NCBI GenBank assembly: GCA_049318625.1
Contig: JBMOGA010000012.1
Location: forward strand, 28,636 to 92,635
Source of the DNA: JBMOGA01 sp049318625
GTDB lineage: Bacteria > Pseudomonadota > Alphaproteobacteria > Rhizobiales > Hyphomicrobiaceae
Reading direction: 5' to 3'
DNA length: 64,000 bases
The notes under the pieces are model-generated. The model saw only the letters and a program-made list of their open reading frames with translations, was not told the origin of the DNA and searched no databases. Below, one piece after another: positions 1-8,303 of this stretch. A program made the translations under genes and the position numbers. Positions within the stretch are counted from its first letter, which is position 1, and each line of letters opens with the position of its first letter.

Positions 1-641
1 ACCGCGCCGGCCTGCCGGCACAGCGCGGCGACGCCGAGGTGGTTGGAGCAGACGATCTGGCCGGGTCCCGGCGTCTCTCCCGGCAGGACCAGTTCGTCGC
101 CGGTGGCGAGAACGGCGACGCGCGGCGCCCGGCGGACCGCGATCTCGCCGTGTCCCATCGCGGCGGCCAGAGACAACTCGCGGGGGCCGAGCCGGCGCCC
201 GGCGGCCAGCAGGGCGTCGCCGGCGGCGAAGTCGAAACCGCGACGCCGGACATGGCCCGCTTCGGGCGTGCCTTCGGTGACGACGACGGCGGTCCCGTCG
301 CGCCGGGTGTTCTCCTGGATGACGACCGCGTCGGCCCCTTGGGGGACTGGGGCGCCGGTAAAGATGCGGACCGCCTCGCCGGCACCTACCGATCCGGCGA
401 ACGGGTGGCCGGCGGCCGCCTCGCCGATGACGGCCAGCCGGGCCGGCAGGCGCGCGACGTCGGCGGCGCGGACCGCGTAACCGTCCATGGCGGAGGCATC
501 GAAGGGCGGCTGGGTGAGACGGGCGGCGAGGGGGGCCGCGAGCGTGCGGCCCTGGGCTTCGGCAACGTCGACCGTTTCGGTTTCGAGCGGCGTGGCGCCG
601 TCGAGGACCCGCGCCAGCGCCTCGGCGACGGTCAGCGCCAT
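1..641 (-). CDS. moeA: Molybdopterin molybdenumtransferase MoeA (3' end outside window)
   Basis: MoeA inserts molybdate into adenylylated molybdopterin in the last step of molybdenum cofactor synthesis, in the cytoplasm. The first 213 residues are present. They include the conserved MDGYAVR block (residues 52-58), TGAPVPQGADAVV (about 95-107) and the ATGDEL segment (179-184) that opens the MoaB/MogA-like domain. The usual length is about 400 residues, so roughly half the protein lies beyond base 1. The ATG at 641-639 is one base after the moaC stop, so translation is probably coupled. The gene is the last one visible in a trpC-moaC-moeA unit read leftward. Confidence 0.95.
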   Translation of the reverse strand, partial: MALTVAEALARVLDGATPLETETVDVAEAQGRTLAAPLAARLTQPPFDASAMDGYAVRAADVARLPARLAVIGEAAAGHPFAGSVGAGEAVRIFTGAPVPQGADAVVIQENTRRDGTAVVVTEGTPEAGHVRRRGFDFAAGDALLAAGRRLGPRELSLAAAMGHGEIAVRRAPRVAVLATGDELVLPGETPGPGQIVCSNHLGVAALCRQAGA

Positions 642-642
642 C

Positions 643-1130
<488 letters not shown>

Positions 1131-1134
<4 letters not shown>

Positions 1135-1928
1135 GGGGCGGTTCCCAGCAACGCGCGCGTGGCGGCGGCGACATCGGCCTGACGCATCAGGCTTTCGCCG
1201 ACCAGGAAGGAGCGGACCCCGGCGGCGGCGAGCCGTGCGAGGTCGGCCGGTGTGAAAATACCGCTCTCGCCGATGACGATGCGGTCGCCGGGCACGCGGG
1301 GCGCCAGCCGCTCGGTCGTTTCGAGCTTCGTTTCGAACGTCTTGAGATTGCGGTTGTTGATGCCGATCAGGCGGACCGGCAGGGCCAGCGCGCGATCGAG
1401 TTCGGCGTCGTCGTGAACCTCGGCGATGGCGTCCATGCCCCATGCGGTGGCCGCGGCCGCGAGGGCCTGGGCGGTGCGGTCGTCGACCTGGGCGAGAATG
1501 ATGAGGATGCAGTCGGCGCCCCAGGCGCGGGCCTCGGCCACCTGATAGGTGTCGAGCATGAAGTCCTTGCGCAGCGCCGGCAGCGCGGTTGCCGCGCGGG
1601 CTGCGGTGAGGAACTCGGGCGCGCCCTGGAACGACGGGGTGTCGGTCAGCACCGACAGGCAGGCGGCGCCGCCGGCCTCGTAGGCTTTGGCCAGCGCCGG
1701 GGGATCGAAGTCGGCGCGGATCAGCCCTTTCGAGGGCGACGCCTTCTTGATCTCGGCGATGAGGGCATAGCGCCCGGCGGCGACGCGGCCGGCGAGCGCC
1801 GCGGCGAACCCGCGCACGGGCGACGCCGCGCGGGCGGCGGCCTCGACCTCGGCCAGCGGGCGGCGGGCCTTGGCGGAGCTGATCTCCGCGAGCTTGTAAG
1901 CTGTGATCTTTTCGAGAATGTCGGTCAT
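1131..1928 (-). CDS. trpC: Indole-3-glycerol-phosphate synthase TrpC
   Basis: TrpC closes the indole ring in tryptophan synthesis (CdRP to indole-3-glycerol phosphate). The 265-residue protein is a monofunctional TIM barrel, not fused to TrpF. It shows KKASPSKG (catalytic Lys), LRKDFMLD, GINNRNLKTF and the phosphate-binding GESGI and VGES segments in the right order. It is the first gene of the leftward trpC-moaC-moeA unit. It is separated from trpD by the divergent cupin gene and an intergenic repeat. A weak sigma70-like signal (TTGCCG at 1966-1961, TATATG at 1942-1937, 18-base spacer) lies so close to the ATG that a transcript from it would be almost leaderless. Confidence 0.97.
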
Positions 1929-2031
1929 GGCGCCTGCATATACGATGGCGGTGGCGGTCGCGGCAACGGATCCGCGGTCGAGACGTCAACGCACGGCGCG
2001 GTCGGCGCCGGGATCGAGGAGGAAGCCGGGC

Positions 2032-2442
2032 ATGGCCGGGAACGCACCGACGACACAGACCTTCGCCTACAGTCATCTCAAGGAGGAGGATTTCTCCACG
2101 GGTGGATTGCGCCCCTACGCCCGCTACCGCGACCTCGGCTTCGCGGCGGCGACCAATGGGCAGGCGGTCGCGCATGTGATCCGCTTCGTGCCGCCGTGCA
2201 CCGACGAGGTCCGCCAGTGGCACACGCACGATATCCAGTTCCAGATGATCTACGTGCTCAAGGGCTGGATCAAGACCGAGATGGCCGGTCACGAGCCGAT
2301 CAAGATGGACGCCGGCAGCAGCTGGATCCAGCCGCCGGGCATCCGCCATCGGGTGGTCGACTACTCCGACGACTGCGAGGTGCTGGAGATCGTGCTGCCG
2401 GCCGAATTCGCCACGCACATGGTCGACGGGCCGGCGGGCTGA
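2032..2442 (+). CDS. Single-domain cupin protein
   Basis: Small cupin of 136 residues with no signal peptide. Motif 1 is WHTH followed by Gln where many cupins have Glu; motif 2 is IQPPGIRHRV. The likely metal ligands are therefore two His, one Gln and one His. Substrate is unknown: such cupins may be dioxygenases, isomerases or sensory proteins. The ATG at 2032 is preferred over longer frames because AGGAGG lies at about 2018-2023 and the upstream sequence is Arg-rich and unconserved in character. The gene is divergent from trpC and isolated from other genes on its strand. Confidence 0.85.
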   Translation: MAGNAPTTQTFAYSHLKEEDFSTGGLRPYARYRDLGFAAATNGQAVAHVIRFVPPCTDEVRQWHTHDIQFQMIYVLKGWIKTEMAGHEPIKMDAGSSWIQPPGIRHRVVDYSDDCEVLEIVLPAEFATHMVDGPAG

Positions 2443-2500
2443 CGGGGCTTGCGGCCGCAACGGTGGTCGCAGCTGAAGATGCGAGATCAAGCCTCAGACT

Positions 2501-2627
2501 GTCGTCCTCGGGCTCGTCCCGAGGACCCAGCGTGCGATCAGGGGCACGCCCACCGGGCAGCGACGGAGCCGGCATCCGGCGTTGGCGTTGGGGATGGCTG
2601 GGTCCTCGGCCCAAGGCCGAGGACGAC
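2501..2627. repeat. Intergenic palindromic element (REP/RIME-like) with two hairpin arms
   Basis: Two 30-base arms, 2501-2530 and 2598-2627, are inverted copies of each other (26 of 30 positions match) around a 67-base core. Each arm is itself a hairpin: CCTCGGG/CCCGAGG on the left and CCTCGGCC/GGCCGAGG on the right. The 8-base word AGATCAAG occurs on both sides, at 2484-2491 and 2630-2637. Elements that start GTCGTCCTCGGG... and end with the mirror image are common non-coding repeats between genes in Hyphomicrobiales. It lies between the cupin stop and the trpD stop, so it may also act as a shared transcription stop. There is no coding capacity. Confidence 0.75.
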
Positions 2628-2676
2628 AAAGATCAAGTGTCGAGAGGGCTCGCCGTTGCCGACGCGCGGCGCCCGA

Positions 2677-3738
2677 TTATCCCCGCGACAGGGCCACCAG
2701 CTTGTCGAGCGTCGCCTGGGCGCGGCCGTCGTCGAGGGCGGCGGCTGCCAGCGGGGCGCCCTCGGCGAGGGTCGAGACCTTGCCGGCGATGACCAGCGCG
2801 GCGGCGGTGTTCAGCATCACCGCATGGCGGAAGGCCAGCAGTTTCTGGGATTTGTCGCCGGCCAGCAGGGCACGGACCTTGGCGGTGTTCTCCTCGGGCG
2901 CGCCGCCGAGAATCTGGCCGAACGGATGCTCCGGCAGCCCGGCATCCTCGGGCTTGATCGTCAGTTGGGTGATCTTGCCGTCGGCCAGCATGGCGACGTG
3001 GGTCGGCCCGGCGATGGAGATCTCGTCGGTGCCGTCCATGCCGTGCACGAGCCAGGCTGCTTCCGAGCCGAGCGCGCGCAGTGTCTCGGCCATCGGCCGC
3101 AGCAGGTGCTGGGTGAAGGCGCCGGTGAGCTGGCGCTTGACGCCGGCCGGGTTGGTGAGGGGGCCCAGGATGTTGAACACGGTGCGGACGCCGAGCTCGA
3201 TGCGCGCCGGCATCACGTGGCGCATGGCGGCATGGTGGTTCGGCGCGTTCATGTAGCCGATGCCCGCTTCGCGCAGGCAGCGTTCGATGCGATCGACGGG
3301 CGCGTTGATGTCGACGCCGAGCAGCCCCAGCAGGTCGGCGGCCCCGGCCTTTGAGGACTGGGCGCGGTTGCCGTGCTTGGCGACCGGCACGCCGAGGCTC
3401 GCGGTGACGATCGAGGCGGTGGTCGAGATGTTGAGCGTGCCCTTGCCGTCGCCGCCGGTGCCGACGATGTCGATGGCGCCGGCGGGGGCCTGCACCTTCT
3501 TGGATTTGGCCCGCATGATGGTGGCGGCGCCGGTGATCTCCTCGATCGATTCCCCGCGCAGGCGGAGGATCATGAGGAAGCCGCCGATCTGCGCCGGTGT
3601 GGCGAGGCCCGACATGATGACGTCGAACGCCTCTTCGGCCTCGCGCTGCGGCAGCGCCGAATCGAGGGCACGCGAAATGTAGGGCTTCAGAGCCTGCGGA
3701 TCGGGTGTCACGGCAGCATGCGGCGTCGGGGTGGACAT
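2677..3738 (-). CDS. trpD: Anthranilate phosphoribosyltransferase TrpD
   Basis: TrpD joins anthranilate to PRPP in the second step of tryptophan synthesis. Seen in order: the N-terminal helical segment (QREAEEAFDVIMSG), the PRPP-binding GTGGDGKGTLNIS, KHGNRAQSSKAGAADLLG, the anthranilate-side NHHAAM...MPAR and FNILGPLTNPA. From the ATG at 3738 the protein is 353 residues, normal for the family, and AGGA precedes it. An in-frame ATG at 3852, just after the trpG stop with AAGGCGG before it, would add 38 Pro-rich residues of no recognised domain. That start cannot be excluded. It is downstream of trpG in a leftward trpGD unit. Confidence 0.95.
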   Translation of the reverse strand: MSTPTPHAAVTPDPQALKPYISRALDSALPQREAEEAFDVIMSGLATPAQIGGFLMILRLRGESIEEITGAATIMRAKSKKVQAPAGAIDIVGTGGDGKGTLNISTTASIVTASLGVPVAKHGNRAQSSKAGAADLLGLLGVDINAPVDRIERCLREAGIGYMNAPNHHAAMRHVMPARIELGVRTVFNILGPLTNPAGVKRQLTGAFTQHLLRPMAETLRALGSEAAWLVHGMDGTDEISIAGPTHVAMLADGKITQLTIKPEDAGLPEHPFGQILGGAPEENTAKVRALLAGDKSQKLLAFRHAVMLNTAAALVIAGKVSTLAEGAPLAAAALDDGRAQATLDKLVALSRG

Positions 3739-3855
3739 CGGTGGCGGTTCCTGGCGGCGGTCATGCGGCGGAGGGGAGGGCGGCGTGGCGACGGCGGGGA
3801 CGGCGGCGCTCTGGCCGAGCAGTTCCATCAGCGATCGCCAGACGCCGGGCATCGC

Positions 3856-4464
3856 TCAGGCCGCCTTGCGCTTGGTATTGCGGGGGCGGGGTCCGAGCCC
3901 GGCGATGCGGAGGAAATTGCCGAGCATGTCGTGCCCGCCTTCCGACGCGATGCTCTCGGGATGGAACTGGACGCCGTGGACGGGGTGAGACTTGTGCTGC
4001 AAGCCCATGATCAGGCCGTTGGTGGTTTCGGCGGTGACCTCGAGGCAGTCGGGCAGCGAGGCGCGCTCGACGATCAGCGAGTGGTAGCGGGTGACGGTGA
4101 CGCGCTCGGGCAACCCCTTGAAGAGACCGACGTCGCGGTGCCGGATGGTCGACAACTTGCCGTGCATCGGCAGCGGCGCCCGCAGCACCGTGCCGCCGTA
4201 GGCCTGGCCGATCGCCTGATGGCCCAGGCAGACGCCGAGCAGCGGAATGGTCGGCCCCGCGGCCTTGATGAGATCGAGGCAGATGCCGGCCTCGTTGGGC
4301 GTGCAGGGACCGGGCGACAGCACGATCGCCTTCGGCTTCAGCCGCAGGACGTCGGCCACCGAGATGCGGTCGTTGCGGAACACCTCGGATGGTGCGCCGA
4401 GCTCGCCCAGGTAGTGCACGAGATTGTAGGTGAAGCTGTCGTAGTTATCGATCAGGACGAGCAT
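3856..4464 (-). CDS. trpG: Anthranilate synthase glutaminase component TrpG
   Basis: TrpG is a class I glutamine amidotransferase that feeds ammonia to TrpE for anthranilate synthesis. It is 202 residues from the start at MLVLIDNYDSFTYNL, which is the usual N-terminus. The triad is visible as GVCLGHQAIG (nucleophilic Cys) and FHPESI (His and Glu), with LSPGPCTP and RYHSLIV between. A 19-residue upstream extension in the same frame is not family-like. In many alphaproteobacteria trpE sits close upstream. Here trpE lies about 2.2 kb away behind four unrelated genes on the same strand. Confidence 0.96.
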   Translation of the reverse strand: MLVLIDNYDSFTYNLVHYLGELGAPSEVFRNDRISVADVLRLKPKAIVLSPGPCTPNEAGICLDLIKAAGPTIPLLGVCLGHQAIGQAYGGTVLRAPLPMHGKLSTIRHRDVGLFKGLPERVTVTRYHSLIVERASLPDCLEVTAETTNGLIMGLQHKSHPVHGVQFHPESIASEGGHDMLGNFLRIAGLGPRPRNTKRKAA

Positions 4465-4614
4465 GGCGGCGGGCTCCACGGGGGAGCGCCACGTGTAGGA
4501 GCCCGGCCGCAGCCCCGTCAAGGCGCACGGGCGCCCGGGTCGACCGGCAGCAGCGGCGTCCGGGCGGCCGCAGGCTGGCGTTCGACGCCCGTGAACTCCC
4601 GGCGGGCGACGGCT

Positions 4615-5073
4615 TCAGCAGGCGGCGCCGCGACCTTCCAGCAGGGCTTCGAGCTGCGCCAGAATGTCGTCCCATCCGAGCATGTGTGGGGCGCGCTCGG
4701 CCTCGTCGGCGAACGGACCGTGGACGAGGGTGAGCCGGGCGCCGTTGTCGTTGGCGGCGATGTCGATGGAGACGACGCTCTCGCGCTCCGGGGTGGCGAT
4801 CCAGGCCCAGGTGAACACCACGCGGGTGAACGGGTTGTACTCCCGGTAGGTGCCGACGACGCAGTGCAACTCGCCGGTCGGCGCGCGCATAGCGATGCGA
4901 TAGCTGCCGCCCGGCCGCGGATCGGTCTCGACGCTTTCGAGCTTGAGGAAGCTCGGGCAGAACCAGCGGCTGAGTTCGGCGGCGTCGGTCCAGGCCTTGA
5001 AGACCCGCTCGACGGGGGCCTTGAAGGTGCGGCGGAGCGTGATGCTCGGACGGGTGTCCGCGGTGGCCGTCAT
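4615..5073 (-). CDS. SRPBCC (AHSA1-like) domain protein, copy B
   Basis: A 152-residue START/Bet v1-fold protein of the AHSA1 type, with no signal peptide. The family opening is clear: ITLRRTFKAPVERVFKAWTDAAELSRWFCP, read as a beta strand followed by the two short helices. GGAGG lies 9-13 bases before the ATG. It is a paralogue of the next protein upstream (4615-5073 and 5217-5681 share RVF.AWT.AA.LSRWFCP, ESVE.DPRPGG.Y and TWAW...PERES, and both end in AAC). In this family such proteins bind hydrophobic ligands, and many are encoded next to an ArsR regulator, as here. The ligand is unknown. Confidence 0.88.
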   Translation of the reverse strand: MTATADTRPSITLRRTFKAPVERVFKAWTDAAELSRWFCPSFLKLESVETDPRPGGSYRIAMRAPTGELHCVVGTYREYNPFTRVVFTWAWIATPERESVVSIDIAANDNGARLTLVHGPFADEAERAPHMLGWDDILAQLEALLEGRGAAC

Positions 5074-5216
5074 GGGGGCGTCCTCCGGAGGAATGGCGGG
5101 CGCGCAGCCCTCGACTGAGCGGCGGCTGATGCCGCGAAGGAAAATAGCGGTAACGGCGTGCACGGCCAGACGTCAAGTCAAGCGGGGGATGTGCCTGCCC
5201 GATCGCTCCACCGAAG

Positions 5217-5681
5217 TCAGCAGGCGGCCGCGCCCGCTTCGAGCAGCTCGGCAAGGTGATCGAGCATGCCGGTCCAGCCGACCCGGTGGCCGTCGCGGGC
5301 GCGGGTGTCGGCGAACTGCGCGTGGGTCAGCGTCAGCACCGAGCCGCCGTCGGTGGCGGCGATGTCGACGGTGACCAGGCTTTCGCGCTCCGGCATCGTG
5401 TACCAGGCCCAGGTCATGATGAGGCGCTGGGGCGGGTCGAACGCGCGGTCGGTGCCGGACAGGCGGTGAGTCTCTCCGCTGTCCCGGCTGCGCATGGTGA
5501 TGGCATAGCGGCCGCCCGGGCGGGGATCGTTCTCGACACTTTCGAGCGTGCAGTCGGCGGGGCAGAACCAGCGGCTCAGTTGCGCGGCTTGCGTCCAGGC
5601 GCTGAAGACGCGGTCGGGCGGGGCTTTGATGGTGCGGCGGAGGGTGAGGCTGGGTCTGGCCGTGACGCCGGATCCGTCCAT
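5217..5681 (-). CDS. SRPBCC (AHSA1-like) domain protein, copy A
   Basis: A 154-residue AHSA1-type protein and tandem paralogue of the gene at 4615-5073. Its ATG lies 106 bases inside the 3' end of the arsR-like gene, in another frame, with GGAGGACCCTGA immediately before it. The conserved N-terminal strand SLTLRRTIKAPPDRVFSAW begins at about residue 11, so the overlap cannot be removed by choosing a later start. Translation is probably coupled to the regulator. The ligand is unknown. Confidence 0.88.
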   Translation of the reverse strand: MDGSGVTARPSLTLRRTIKAPPDRVFSAWTQAAQLSRWFCPADCTLESVENDPRPGGRYAITMRSRDSGETHRLSGTDRAFDPPQRLIMTWAWYTMPERESLVTVDIAATDGGSVLTLTHAQFADTRARDGHRVGWTGMLDHLAELLEAGAAAC

Positions 5682-6010
5682 TCAGGGTCCTCCAGATAGG
5701 CGGCGAGTGCATCGAGCCGGTCGCTCCAGAACAGCTCGTAGGTTGCGAGCCACTCCATGGCGGATTTCATCGGATCTGCAACCAGCCGGCAGTGGACGGT
5801 GCGCCCGCGCTTTTCGCGAGCGACCAGACCGGCGTTCTCGAGAACTGAAATGTGCTTGAGCAAGGCGGGCAGCGACATGTCGAAAGGCGCTGCCAGCTCG
5901 CTCGCCGCAACCTCGGGTGATTGTGCAAGTCGTGCGAGAATGGCTCTCCGCGTTGGATCGGAGAGCGCCTGAAAGGTGCGATCGAGGCCCGTCCCCTGAG
6001 AGTCAACCAT
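5576..6010 (-). CDS. ArsR-family winged-helix repressor
   Basis: A 144-residue ArsR/SmtB-type regulator. The core FQALSDPTRRAILARLAQSPEVAASELA...LPALLKHISVLENAGLVAREKRGRTVHCRL is a typical winged helix (about residues 9-80). No Cys pairs for metal binding are visible. This matches the ArsR subgroup that controls adjacent AHSA1-like genes. A Pro/Ser-rich tail of about 35 residues after LAAYLEDPEW is encoded entirely by the overlap with the next gene. Neither the ATG at 6010 nor the one at 6031 has a Shine-Dalgarno. TTGACA at 6045-6040 suggests a very short or absent leader. Confidence 0.88.
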   Translation of the reverse strand: MVDSQGTGLDRTFQALSDPTRRAILARLAQSPEVAASELAAPFDMSLPALLKHISVLENAGLVAREKRGRTVHCRLVADPMKSAMEWLATYELFWSDRLDALAAYLEDPEWTDPASRPDPASPSAAPSKPRPTASSAPGRKPRN

Positions 6011-6108
6011 GGGGTTGTCTATGGGGTGCATTCGATTGCTGTCAAGCGTCGCGGCTCGCTTGAAAGTTGCGGACTTGCAGAACTGTTGTTCGAAACGCGG
6101 CGTGCCGG

Positions 6109-6633
6109 TCAGCCGTCGAGATCGCGGGGTGCTACGAAGGTGCGCAGCGTGCCGGTGGCGGGGTGGACGTCGGCCCAGGCCGCGGCCTCGGGGAAGTCGA
6201 TCACGGCGAGGGCGGCGGTCGGGAATTTCTTGGCGAGTTGCACCACGGCGCGTTTCGGGCCGGTGCCGGTCAACTCCAGGGCCAAGGCGTGCAGGCCCGG
6301 GTTGTGGCCGACCATCATGACGTGGCCGGTGGTCGTGGCGACGTCGGCGAGGCGGCCCCGCAATTGCGACGGTGTGGCGAGATAAAGGGCGTCTTCGTAG
6401 AGGATCTCGGCCGGCTTGGCGGACATCTCCAGCAGAACCAGCGCCAGGGTCTGGCGGGTGCGCATCGCGGTCGAGCACAGCACGAGGTCGGGTGCGGTGA
6501 CGGTACGGGCCAGGTGGCGGCCGATCATCGGGGCGGCCTTTTCGCCACGCGGGGCGAGCGGGCGCTCGTGGTCGTCGAGGGTGGGATCGTCCCAGGCGGA
6601 CTTGGCGTGGCGCAGCAGGGTCAGCGTCAACAT
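6109..6633 (-). CDS. SixA-like histidine phosphatase
   Basis: A 174-residue branch-2 histidine phosphatase resembling SixA, which removes phosphate from phosphohistidine. The catalytic LLRHAKSAW motif starts at residue 6 (RHG-type His). The second active-site motif, MVGHNPGLH, lies near residue 110. The ATG at 6633 begins directly before the first beta strand, as expected. Substrate is inferred from family only. It lies between trpE (upstream) and the arsR block on the same strand, about 70 bases after trpE. Confidence 0.87.
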   Translation of the reverse strand: MLTLTLLRHAKSAWDDPTLDDHERPLAPRGEKAAPMIGRHLARTVTAPDLVLCSTAMRTRQTLALVLLEMSAKPAEILYEDALYLATPSQLRGRLADVATTTGHVMMVGHNPGLHALALELTGTGPKRAVVQLAKKFPTAALAVIDFPEAAAWADVHPATGTLRTFVAPRDLDG

Positions 6634-6703
6634 GGCGGCGGGGTCTCTGCGTTGCCGGTTCGGCGGGTTGCCGGTATCGGTCCAGGCCGGAGCGAGGCGG
6701 AGG

Positions 6704-8290
6704 TCAGTTCCAGGGCCCACGGTTGCCGGAGGGCCGGGGGCTGCGGGCGCGGGTGGCGAAGCGGACGGCCTCGTCGGCGGCGCGCACCAGGGCCTTGGCC
6801 TTGTTGATGCACTCCTGCTGCTCGTTCTCGGGGATCGAATCGTAGACGACGCCGGCGCCGGCCTGCACGTACATGGTGCCGTCCTTGACCAGCGCGGTGC
6901 GCAGCACGATGCAGGTGTCCATGTTGCCGTCGGCGGAGAAATAGCCGACGCAGCCGGCGTAGGGGCCGCGCTTTTCCGCCTCCAACTCGTCGATGATCTC
7001 CATGGCACGCACCTTCGGCGCCCCCGAGACGGTGCCGGCCGGGAAGCCCGCCATCAGGGCGTCGATGGCGTCGCGGTCGGCCCGCAGGCGGCCGATCACG
7101 TTCGAGACGATGTGCATGACGTGGCTGTAGCGCTCGACGATGAACTGCTCGGTGACCTCGACGGAGCCGATCTCGGCGACGCGGCCGACATCGTTGCGGC
7201 CGAGGTCGAGCAGCATCAGGTGCTCGGCGCGCTCCTTGGGGTCGGCCAGCAACTGGTCGGCGAGCAATTGATCTTCGGCCCCGTTGGCGCCGCGGCGGGC
7301 GGTGCCGGCAATCGGGCGGATGGTGACCTCGCCGTTGCGGACCCGGACCAGGATTTCCGGGCTCGAGCCGACGAGCGCGTAGCCGCCGAAATCGAGATGG
7401 AACAGGAACGGCGAGGGGTTGGTGCGGCGCAGGGCGCGGTAGAGCGCGAACGGCGGCAACGCGAACGGGGTCGCGAAGCGTTGCGAGAGGACGACCTGGA
7501 AAACGTCGCCGGCGCGGATGTACTCCTTGGCGCGGGCGACCATGGCCAGATAGTCGGACGGTGACGTGCTGGACACGGGGTCGGGCAGGTCGGCAACGGC
7601 GACAGGCTGCGGCAGGGCGTGCGGCAGCGGCGCCTCGAGGCGTTCGACGGCACGGGCGAGGCGCGTACGGGCCGCGGCATAGGCGGCGGCGGCCGGTTCG
7701 CCGGCCGTGGGCCGCACCGGCGTGACCACGGTCATCTCGTCCTTCACGGCATCGAAGATGACGATCAGCGTCGGGCGCATCAGAACGGCATCGGGTGTGC
7801 CGAGGCGGTCGGGCGGCACGTCGGGCAGCCGCTCGACGAGGCGGATCGTGTCGTAGCCCATGTAGCCGAACACGCCGGCGGCCATCGGCGGCAGTTCGGG
7901 TCCGATCTCGATGCGCGAGGCGGCGATCAGACGGCGGAGGCTGTCGAGCGTCGTGTGCGGGTCCGGGGTGAAGGCGTCGGGCGCCTCGAGTGGGCGGGTG
8001 TTGATCTCGGCGTGATGGCCGGCGGCACGCCAGACCAGATCGGGTTCGAGGCCGATGATCGAGTAGCGGCCGCGGACGGCGCCGCCTTCGACGGATTCGA
8101 GCAAAAAGCTCAACGGGCGCCCTTCGGCGAGTTTGAGGTAGGCCGAAACGGGGGTCTCGAGGTCGGCGACGAGGCGGGTCCAAACCACCTGCGGGGCGCC
8201 GTCCGCATAGCGGGCGGCGAACGCGTCGAAGGCGGGCAGGGCTTCGAGCCCGTCGGGCGCCGGTCCGGGCGCGGCAGCGGCGGAGGTCAC
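6704..8290 (-). CDS. trpE: Anthranilate synthase component I TrpE
   Basis: TrpE makes anthranilate from chorismate using ammonia from TrpG. The 528-residue protein has the feedback-site LLES motif (LESVEGGAVRGRYS), the chorismate-binding core (PIAGTARRG, LLDLGRNDVGRV, PAGTVSGAPKVRAMEII) and the terminal AGAGVVYDSIPENE. The GTG at 8290 is chosen because it begins just before the conserved region and follows the upstream stop by 13 bases with GAGGG nearby. An ATG at 8347 would overlap that gene by 44 bases. It is a normal unfused TrpE, not the TrpEG fusion of some Rhizobiales. Confidence 0.96.
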   Translation of the reverse strand: MTSAAAAPGPAPDGLEALPAFDAFAARYADGAPQVVWTRLVADLETPVSAYLKLAEGRPLSFLLESVEGGAVRGRYSIIGLEPDLVWRAAGHHAEINTRPLEAPDAFTPDPHTTLDSLRRLIAASRIEIGPELPPMAAGVFGYMGYDTIRLVERLPDVPPDRLGTPDAVLMRPTLIVIFDAVKDEMTVVTPVRPTAGEPAAAAYAAARTRLARAVERLEAPLPHALPQPVAVADLPDPVSSTSPSDYLAMVARAKEYIRAGDVFQVVLSQRFATPFALPPFALYRALRRTNPSPFLFHLDFGGYALVGSSPEILVRVRNGEVTIRPIAGTARRGANGAEDQLLADQLLADPKERAEHLMLLDLGRNDVGRVAEIGSVEVTEQFIVERYSHVMHIVSNVIGRLRADRDAIDALMAGFPAGTVSGAPKVRAMEIIDELEAEKRGPYAGCVGYFSADGNMDTCIVLRTALVKDGTMYVQAGAGVVYDSIPENEQQECINKAKALVRAADEAVRFATRARSPRPSGNRGPWN

Positions 8291-8303
8291 GATCAGGCCC
8301 TCA

